Positions 40,569 to 45,939 of a DNA stretch of 45,939 nt are shown here, one piece after another (positions within the stretch are counted from its first letter, which is position 1; every line of letters begins with the position of its first letter). The notes beneath the pieces were generated by a model. The model did not search any database, was not told the origin of the DNA, and saw only the letters and a list, made by a program, of their open reading frames with translations. Source of the DNA: a virus. The stretch covers positions 1 to 45,939 of IMG/VR virus record IMGVR_UViG_3300045135_003077. The stretch is one strand, 5' to 3'. Made by a program: the position numbers and the translations under genes.

Positions 40569-40959
40569 AAAATTAATTGATGCTTATCACAGTGGTCCGT
40601 ATCGACCAAAATATGTTGATCTAAATCTTTGGTTTGATATTCTCAACAATATGTTGTTCCAAAACCGAGTACCGCCATTTAGATATTACAACATCCAACG
40701 AATGAAAGATTGCGTAGGTTGTGTGGTATATGAAGACAAACCAAAAAAAGATAAATGGATGGACTTGTACATATTGCCTAAATTCAAAGATTTTACCACA
40801 TTCATAGAAGTACTTGCACACGAAATGGTACACGCATATCAATATTGGATCACCAAAGACTCATGTAACCATAATGAAAATTTTTATAGATGGAGACAAA
40901 AATTTAGATCGGCGGGAATTAAATTGTCATTAACAGTAGACAACGTCGAAATAAAATAG
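40552..40959 (+). CDS. SprT-like zinc metalloprotease domain protein
   Basis: 135 aa. Seen: HEMVH at 90-94 (HExxH) in VLAHEMVHAYQYW and a later NHNENFYRW with a possible third ligand, fitting SprT-like proteins. Some SprT proteins cleave DNA-protein crosslinks. It has no C-terminal zinc ribbon. It overlaps the upstream gene by 17 bases. Its end contains the 17-base promoter block. Confidence 0.82.
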   Translation: MAKKLKKLIDAYHSGPYRPKYVDLNLWFDILNNMLFQNRVPPFRYYNIQRMKDCVGCVVYEDKPKKDKWMDLYILPKFKDFTTFIEVLAHEMVHAYQYWITKDSCNHNENFYRWRQKFRSAGIKLSLTVDNVEIK

Positions 40960-40965
40960 TATACT
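40937..40965 (+). promoter_or_regulatory. Promoter inside the end of the SprT gene (leaderless target)
   Basis: TAGACA (40937-40942), 17 bases, TATACT (40960-40965); the -10 ends 6 bases before the ATG at 40972. Preceded by the same 17-base block as at 35163. Confidence 0.75.
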
Positions 40966-40971
40966 AATAGT

Positions 40972-41349
40972 ATGAATAAACCAAATAATGTAAAAGTAGG
41001 TTGGAAAGATATTCGCATAGAATACATTGAACCACAATTCGAAAGAAACAATGCAGACTTTTGGGGACAATTTTTATCAAGAAAAGGTGTTATAGAAATA
41101 CAAAAAGAAATACAAGGCGATGATTTGGCCAACACTCTATTGCACGAAGTTTTACATGCCATTGTTTACGCATCTTCTTTGAACTCAGAAGGCGGTGCTT
41201 TGGAAGATCACAAAGACGAAGAACAGACTGTCAATTCCATAACAAATCATTTGATGGCTGTGATTAAGGATAATCCATGGTTTTTAGACTTCCTAAAAGA
41301 ACAAATAAAGCCGGAAAACCAATCCAAGCATCAACAAAAACTCATATAA
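40972..41349 (+). CDS. Small HExxH metalloprotease-like phage protein
   Basis: 125 aa. Seen: LLHEVLHAIVYAS with H58-E59-x2-H62 and a downstream EEQTVNSITNHL helix where a third ligand (Glu) would lie. Unrelated to the SprT protein next to it except for the zinc motif. Lacks a ribosome-binding site and follows the leaderless promoter. Function unknown. Confidence 0.72.
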   Translation: MNKPNNVKVGWKDIRIEYIEPQFERNNADFWGQFLSRKGVIEIQKEIQGDDLANTLLHEVLHAIVYASSLNSEGGALEDHKDEEQTVNSITNHLMAVIKDNPWFLDFLKEQIKPENQSKHQQKLI

Positions 41350-41368
41350 ATCAACGTTTTTTTCCTGG

Positions 41369-41397
41369 TTGACGCATTTGGCAAAATACCATATAAT
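41369..41397 (+). promoter_or_regulatory. Promoter for 41432-43305
   Basis: TTGACG (41369-41374), 17 bases, TATAAT (41392-41397). The leader of about 28 bases carries AGAGG before the ATG at 41432. Confidence 0.82.
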
Positions 41398-41431
41398 ATT
41401 ATTATTAACTTTAACAAAGAGGTAACAACAA

Positions 41432-41770
41432 ATGACAAACGCACAATTAGTATTAGAAAAAATAAAAGAAACATTATGCCACGAAGGTACATCATACAAA
41501 GGTAAGTCAGGAACTTACATGTTTGTAGAAGGTAAGACAACTTCAGAAGGCACAATCAACGGTGTGGTTAAAAAGTTTGATGAACAGGGTGCAAGTAAAA
41601 CTGCTGGTTCATTCAAAATCTTAGAAGACGGATCAGTAATGAGATTCACTGGTATTGCTACAAAGACAACCAGAGATATCACAGCATCGATTCAATCACA
41701 AACTCCTGATGCAAATCCAGGACAAGAGGAACATGCACCTGAAAACGAACCAGAAGCAATTGCAGTCTAA
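41432..41770 (+). CDS. Hypothetical phage protein, 112 aa
   Basis: An N-terminal helix (AQLVLEKIKETLCHEG) is followed by four or so beta strands (TYMFVEGKTT; TINGVVKKF; GSFKILEDGSVMRFTG) and an acidic Pro/Glu-rich tail (about 85-112). It has a good ribosome-binding site and a strong promoter, so it is likely well expressed. A DNA-binding role is guesswork. Confidence 0.72.
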   Translation: MTNAQLVLEKIKETLCHEGTSYKGKSGTYMFVEGKTTSEGTINGVVKKFDEQGASKTAGSFKILEDGSVMRFTGIATKTTRDITASIQSQTPDANPGQEEHAPENEPEAIAV

Positions 41771-41785
41771 GTTAAACAAACTTAG
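41767..41785 (+). other. Small hairpin over the stop codon of 41432-41770
   Basis: CTAAGTT (41767-41773) pairs perfectly with AACTTAG (41779-41785) around AAACA; the stop codon is in the stem. No T-tract. Confidence 0.45.
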
Positions 41786-41813
41786 GATTTCAAACGTAAA
41801 AAAAACAATCTTA

Positions 41814-41844
41814 ACTGCTGAGTCGGAGTGGGCTCGGCAGTTTT
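41814..41844 (+). terminator. Terminator/attenuator in the uvsW leader
   Basis: ACTGCTGAG (41814-41822) pairs with CTCGGCAGT (41833-41841), one G-U, followed by TTTT. GGAG, the uvsW ribosome-binding site, starts directly after it. Confidence 0.68.
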
Positions 41845-41856
41845 GGAGTAAAGTAC

Positions 41857-43305
41857 TTGCCACACTGCAACATAATAATCAAAGATGAAGTCAACGTCAA
41901 GTTAGAAGGACTTGATTTAGTCACCCGCCGAAAACTCACAAACAAATTCAAATACGAAATACCAGGTGCAAGATTTATGCCTGCTGTAAGATTAGGCAGA
42001 TGGGATGGCACTGTGTCTTTCTTTTCACAGGGCGGTCTGACGTATGTGAACCTGCTGGAAGACATCGTTCCAATACTTGAGCAAAACAATTATACATTCG
42101 ACTTAGATGACAGAAGAGAACAATGGGATTTAAAATTTGAATCTGTAGATGCTAACACATTCTCAAATGTAAGTTGGCCCAAAGGCCATACACACGAAGG
42201 ACAACCAATTGTTCTGCGTGATCATCAAGTTGAGGTAATCAACAACTTCATCAACAATCCACAATGTCTACAGGAAGTGGCCACTGCGGCTGGTAAAACA
42301 ATCATCACAGCGGCACTGAGCAAACTGATAGAACCATATGGCAGATCTATCATTATCGTACCAAACAAATCATTGGTTACACAAACAGAAGAAGATTATA
42401 GGAACATGGGACTGGATGTTGGAGTGTATTTCGGAGACAGAAAAGAACCAGGACACACGCACACAATCTGCACATGGCAATCACTCAACATACTTGAAAA
42501 GAAAAGGCAGAATGCAGAAGATAACTTAATCGAAATATTCAAAAAAGATGTTGTGTGTGTAATCGTCGATGAAGTTCATCAAGCCAAAGCAGATGTATTG
42601 AGAAGATTGCTGACAAATGTTTATGGTAATGTTCCTATACGTTGGGGACTCACAGGCACTATTCCTAAAAAAGATTATGAATTCAAATCATTGCATGTAT
42701 CATTAGGCGATGTGATTAATAGAGTTTCGGCTGTGGAACTACAAGAAAAAGGACTTTTGGCAAAATGTGAAATAGAAATTTTACAACTTGTTGATTGGGT
42801 GGAATACAAAAACTACAGAGAAGAACAAACACATTTGGTAACAAAGCAACAAAGGATTGACTACATCGCAAAAATGGTACAACAGATGAGAAAATCTGGT
42901 AATACACTTGTGCTTGTAGACAGAGTAAAATCAGGTGAACTTTTACAAGAAGCCATCACAGATTCAGTATTTGTGCGAGGTGCTACAAAGGCAGATGAAA
43001 GAAAAGAACATTACGATGATGTGAAAACATCAGATGACAAAGTGATTGTTGCAACATATGGTGTTGCCGCTGTAGGTATCAACCTGCCAAGAATTTTCAA
43101 TTTGGTTTTGCTTGAACCCGGCAAGTCATTTGTTAGGGTCATACAGTCAATAGGTAGAGGCATTAGGAAAGCACAGGACAAGGACTTTGTACAAGTTTGG
43201 GATATATGTTCCACAGCAAAGTTTTCTAAAAGGCATCTTACAGAACGTAAAAAATTTTACAAAGAAGCACAGTATCCATTTTCTATTACAAAGGTTGACT
43301 ATTAG
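41857..43305 (+). CDS. uvsW: UvsW, superfamily 2 DNA helicase
   Basis: A 482-aa helicase (T4 UvsW 503) that unwinds branched recombination intermediates and promotes origin-to-recombination switch. Seen: N-terminal accessory domain with RLGRWDGTVSFF, the Q-motif-like LRDHQVEVINNF, Walker A VATAAGKT (141-148), DEVH box at 238-241, WGLTGT motif III, and a C-terminal helicase half with ATYGVAAVGINLPR and QSIGRGIRK (motif VI). The start is a TTG at 41857 with GGAG 9 bases upstream. Confidence 0.95.
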   Translation: MPHCNIIIKDEVNVKLEGLDLVTRRKLTNKFKYEIPGARFMPAVRLGRWDGTVSFFSQGGLTYVNLLEDIVPILEQNNYTFDLDDRREQWDLKFESVDANTFSNVSWPKGHTHEGQPIVLRDHQVEVINNFINNPQCLQEVATAAGKTIITAALSKLIEPYGRSIIIVPNKSLVTQTEEDYRNMGLDVGVYFGDRKEPGHTHTICTWQSLNILEKKRQNAEDNLIEIFKKDVVCVIVDEVHQAKADVLRRLLTNVYGNVPIRWGLTGTIPKKDYEFKSLHVSLGDVINRVSAVELQEKGLLAKCEIEILQLVDWVEYKNYREEQTHLVTKQQRIDYIAKMVQQMRKSGNTLVLVDRVKSGELLQEAITDSVFVRGATKADERKEHYDDVKTSDDKVIVATYGVAAVGINLPRIFNLVLLEPGKSFVRVIQSIGRGIRKAQDKDFVQVWDICSTAKFSKRHLTERKKFYKEAQYPFSITKVDY

Positions 43306-43324
43306 GTAAGAATCCGCATATAAT
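43295..43324 (+). promoter_or_regulatory. Promoter inside the end of uvsW (near-leaderless target)
   Basis: TTGACT (43295-43300), 18 bases, TATAAT (43319-43324). The -10 ends 9 bases before the ATG at 43334, giving a leader of about 3 bases with no ribosome-binding site. Confidence 0.75.
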
Positions 43325-43333
43325 TAAACTTAT

Positions 43334-43843
43334 ATGCAAATTTTAACCTTAGAGAACACAACCTACTTGCTAAACAAAATTCCCGATCATGTTGATGACA
43401 GTATGAGATTTTCGATACTGGACAACACGGATCCAACCAATCCTGATTTTTTCTTTGTGCCTTTGATTTATTTGGAATCATTTTCTTCACCCGCTGTGGT
43501 GTTGGAGATTGGAAAAAATAAAATACAAATGCCTTTAGATTGGTATATCTTGCTAGGCGATCCAGAATGTGGAGATCTAGAAATATTACCCTTAACCAGT
43601 TTGAACGATAGATCATTCCATGCATTCACGTTCAATCCGATAACAGACACAATGCCTTCATACCAAGAAGTTAATGTGGTCAACATTTATAATGAAGTCG
43701 AATGGTTCTTCCCAAGAGTAAGGTCTAATCATTTGCTCACAACTCCAACAACAACTAACCAAAATCCGCCTTGTGCGTTTTTTATAAAGGACATTAACAG
43801 GAACACGGACACAGTGGACCTACATGCTTTATTCAATGCTTAA
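43334..43843 (+). CDS. Conserved hypothetical phage protein, 169 aa
   Basis: A beta-rich soluble protein starting MQILTLENTTYLLNKIPD. It includes YLESFSSPAVVLEIGKNKI and VNVVNIYNEVEWFFPRVR. I recall similar proteins beside uvsW in marine T4-like phages, without a function. Its stop overlaps the KdsA start region by 20 bases. Confidence 0.72.
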   Translation: MQILTLENTTYLLNKIPDHVDDSMRFSILDNTDPTNPDFFFVPLIYLESFSSPAVVLEIGKNKIQMPLDWYILLGDPECGDLEILPLTSLNDRSFHAFTFNPITDTMPSYQEVNVVNIYNEVEWFFPRVRSNHLLTTPTTTNQNPPCAFFIKDINRNTDTVDLHALFNA

Positions 43844-44636
43844 CTTTCAATTCAATAACTCAGCACCACTCAAAGTAATTGCTGGCCCATGTCAAATAGA
43901 ATCCAAAGACCATGCCATGATGATGGCAGAAACCATATATGGAATATGCTGGGACCTTGGTGTGAGATTAGTTTTTAAATCATCTTTTGACAAAGCCAAC
44001 CGATCATCCATATCAGGTAAGAGAGGTGTTGGCATAGACGAGGGATTAAAAATCTTGTCTGACATAAAAAAACAATTTGACTTACCTGTTTTAACAGATA
44101 TACACGCACCCGAACAAGCAAAGACAGTTGCTGAAGTAGTTGATGTGATCCAGATACCGGCGTTCTTGTGTAGACAAACAGATTTAATTGTTGCCGCCGC
44201 TGAAACAGGAAAAGTGATCAATGTTAAAAAAGGACAATTTCTTTCATACAAAGAAGTTTCTAATATCAAAGAAAAATATCCTAAAAATAAAAACTTTATG
44301 ATTACAGAAAGAGGATCAACATTTGGATATCAAAATCTTGTGGTGGATATGCGTGGAGTTTATGCTATGAAAGAATGGTATCCTGTGATCATGGATGGCA
44401 CACATTCTGTACAACAACCAGGAGGCATGGGAACATCATCAGGAGGAGACAGAGCATTTGTTGAGCCTCTTTGTATGTCGGCAGTGGCATTAGGAATAGC
44501 AGGTGTGTTTTTAGAAGTCCATAACGATCCCGACAACGCACCGAGTGACGGACCAAATATGCTAACTCCAGATATGTTTAGATCAACGTTGACAAAACTT
44601 AAAAACTTAGATAAAGTCGTTAAGTCAAATGTATAA
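43824..44636 (+). CDS. kdsA: 3-deoxy-D-manno-octulosonate 8-phosphate synthase
   Basis: The 270-aa TIM-barrel enzyme condenses PEP with arabinose 5-phosphate to Kdo8P, for LPS or capsule. Seen: IAGPCQIES, with Cys23, as in the metal-dependent class (E. coli has Asn there), FKSSFDKANRSS, PVLTDIHAP, IQIPAFLCRQTDL, INVKKGQFLS and a VMDGTHSVQQPGG segment. Full length. ATG 43836 is an alternative start avoiding most overlap with the upstream gene. No other Kdo genes (KdsB/C/D) are visible. Confidence 0.95.
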   Translation: MLYSMLNFQFNNSAPLKVIAGPCQIESKDHAMMMAETIYGICWDLGVRLVFKSSFDKANRSSISGKRGVGIDEGLKILSDIKKQFDLPVLTDIHAPEQAKTVAEVVDVIQIPAFLCRQTDLIVAAAETGKVINVKKGQFLSYKEVSNIKEKYPKNKNFMITERGSTFGYQNLVVDMRGVYAMKEWYPVIMDGTHSVQQPGGMGTSSGGDRAFVEPLCMSAVALGIAGVFLEVHNDPDNAPSDGPNMLTPDMFRSTLTKLKNLDKVVKSNV

Positions 44637-45847
44637 TGGCCCTAAGTGTTGTAAAGAAAAAACCATACTATCAAAATACAAAAAAATTATTAGATAATAA
44701 CTCTTTCTACAAGTGTGTTCAGGACGCATACAACTTAGAACCCTATACCATCAGTTTTTACAACAGAAGAAGTTTTACATTTAAATCAAAAAACAAATTT
44801 TTGGACGGGCATACCTGCTATTACAATCATACTAAAATTGATCATGACTATCAGATTACACAGCCTAAAATCTTCGAAGAAAAACAATATCAAGAATTAC
44901 ATTTACAAAGGAACAAAACAAAATGTGTAATAGTAATAGGTGACGAACTGCTAGGTGAATTAGACGAAAGCAACATAGAAACACGATTATCTAACGGATT
45001 TGCCGGCACTTGTGCTCAAAGTTTAGATGCTGATCTGTATTCATGCAATATTCATAACTTGAATAATACAAATGCAATTTTTCACTTAGAAAAAATACTA
45101 ACATACCTAACAAATTTTAATTATGAAAAAATAGAAATTATATTTCAACTTACAGACCCACATAGATGCATGAATTCAATATGGTGGAGAATCCATCAAA
45201 CCATGAGAATATCATATGACCCGGTGTTGCAATATCATCCTTCATACCAGTTCATACCCATAGAAAAATTATTTGAGTATGAAGCATTAGAAGGAAATTT
45301 AAATCATCTTGAAAATAATCATCACTTTACATTGAACAAATATGAGAATGGATATATTGTTTTGAATCCAAGAGAATTCTTTCAAATATACGAATGGTCT
45401 ATAACTGATTTGATTTATCATATGACAAAAAAATTCAAAGAAAATTTTAAGATTAATATAGTGACATGGAGAGATTTTTATGTAATTTGTAACCAAGACA
45501 ATCCAATACCAATGATCCAAAAGACTTGGATAGAATTTATCAAACAGGAGGATGTAAATTTACCATTCACAAGCAACTATGATTTCATTAAATCTATAAC
45601 AAGTACAAAAATTGAAGAGTTTATTCAATCGGTTCCTAATCGCAACGATGCTGGATTGTGGGAACGTTTCCCTGTAGATAAAATATGTTACAACGTATTA
45701 GATTTAAATGACAATACTAAAATTTTATTTGAAAATAAAAACCAATTTGTTTACCACAATCTAGATCAAGATTGGTTATTAGAACGAAATGATAAAGCAA
45801 AAGATTTTGCGGAATACATTCTAAGAACTGTAGGTTGGCTAAAATAA
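44636..45847 (+). CDS. Hypothetical protein, 403 aa, with SGNH-like start of a domain
   Basis: I do not recognise a family. The segment KTKCVIVIGDELLGELDESN (about residues 94-113) resembles block I of SGNH-like proteins with Asp in place of the Ser, but no other blocks are obvious. Many aromatic residues and low GC. Overlaps kdsA by one base, so it may modify a Kdo-containing product. Confidence 0.55.
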   Translation: MALSVVKKKPYYQNTKKLLDNNSFYKCVQDAYNLEPYTISFYNRRSFTFKSKNKFLDGHTCYYNHTKIDHDYQITQPKIFEEKQYQELHLQRNKTKCVIVIGDELLGELDESNIETRLSNGFAGTCAQSLDADLYSCNIHNLNNTNAIFHLEKILTYLTNFNYEKIEIIFQLTDPHRCMNSIWWRIHQTMRISYDPVLQYHPSYQFIPIEKLFEYEALEGNLNHLENNHHFTLNKYENGYIVLNPREFFQIYEWSITDLIYHMTKKFKENFKINIVTWRDFYVICNQDNPIPMIQKTWIEFIKQEDVNLPFTSNYDFIKSITSTKIEEFIQSVPNRNDAGLWERFPVDKICYNVLDLNDNTKILFENKNQFVYHNLDQDWLLERNDKAKDFAEYILRTVGWLK

Positions 45848-45863
45848 ATTCATGTGTTATAAT
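45835..45863 (+). promoter_or_regulatory. Promoter inside the end of the 403-aa gene (leaderless target)
   Basis: TTGGCT (45835-45840), 17 bases, TATAAT (45858-45863). The -10 ends 5 bases before ATG 45869. Confidence 0.62.
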
Positions 45864-45868
45864 AGGTC

Positions 45869-45939
45869 ATGCCAGCAAAATTTTTAGACATTAAATCGAT
45901 GATGAATGCTGTTGACACACGCAACAAAAAATGGTATGA
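45869..45939 (+). CDS. Start of a phage gene, truncated by the window
   Basis: Only 23 codons are visible (MPAKFLDIKSMMNAV onward). By recollection some marine T4-like phages have a clamp-loader small subunit (gp62) with a similar beginning, but this is weak evidence. No ribosome-binding site; a promoter lies immediately upstream. Confidence 0.5.
   Translation, partial: MPAKFLDIKSMMNAVDTRNKKWY

Overview
The window looks like a piece of a large, low-GC, T4-like marine bacteriophage (myovirus-type) genome, not a bacterial chromosome. The basis is the T4 replication/recombination core: gp32 (957-1958), UvsX (2030-3118), a UvsY-like mediator (3317-3772) and the UvsW helicase (41857-43305). Around these lie four tRNA genes, densely packed ATGA-overlapping genes, and many auxiliary metabolic and glycan genes. 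The host is probably a Gram-negative marine bacterium: the phage carries an outer-membrane TonB-dependent receptor, a Kdo8P synthase and promoters with near-perfect sigma70 hexamers. No virion structural genes are visible, so family assignment is inference.

Layout. (1) 1-3772: DNA recombination and replication genes with two consensus promoters. (2) 3773-8559: a stand-alone AsnRS-like class II synthetase domain, directly followed by a strange tRNA(GUU) with a giant variable arm; six tiny ORFs (one DUF3563); a purine permease; tRNA-Thr and tRNA-Ala; rubrerythrin, a 2Fe-2S ferredoxin and small phage proteins. (3) 8645-17804, minus strand: one long operon with seven putative Fe(II)/2-oxoglutarate oxygenases, a methyltransferase, a PLP enzyme, an acyl desaturase-like membrane protein, an SGNH hydrolase and a GNAT-like protein. 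(4) 17892-22270: a DUF6580/ECF-S-like membrane protein plus BtuB-like receptor, an eighth oxygenase, a Tyr-like tRNA, a compact pseudoknotted RNA and an exported alginate-lyase-like protein. (5) 22267-39127: a surface-glycan island with Gmd and a ColD-type 3-dehydratase (His replacing the PLP lysine), an SDR epimerase/reductase, sulfotransferase, asparagine-synthase-type amidotransferase, two FkbM methyltransferases and about eleven glycosyltransferase-like genes, including two four-member paralogue families. (6) 39136-45939: peroxiredoxin, two small HExxH proteins, UvsW, KdsA and proteins of unknown function.

How it fits together. Early genes are driven by host-type sigma70 promoters. Several genes have a -10 box only 5-9 bases before the ATG, implying leaderless mRNAs, and two of those promoters share an identical 17-base block inside the end of the upstream gene. 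The glycan island plausibly makes a GDP-linked 3,6-dideoxy sugar and decorates a polysaccharide or virion surface. The most unusual element is the synthetase-tRNA pair at 3855-4779, a candidate dedicated charging system whose tRNA mixes Asn, Leu and Ser identity features.
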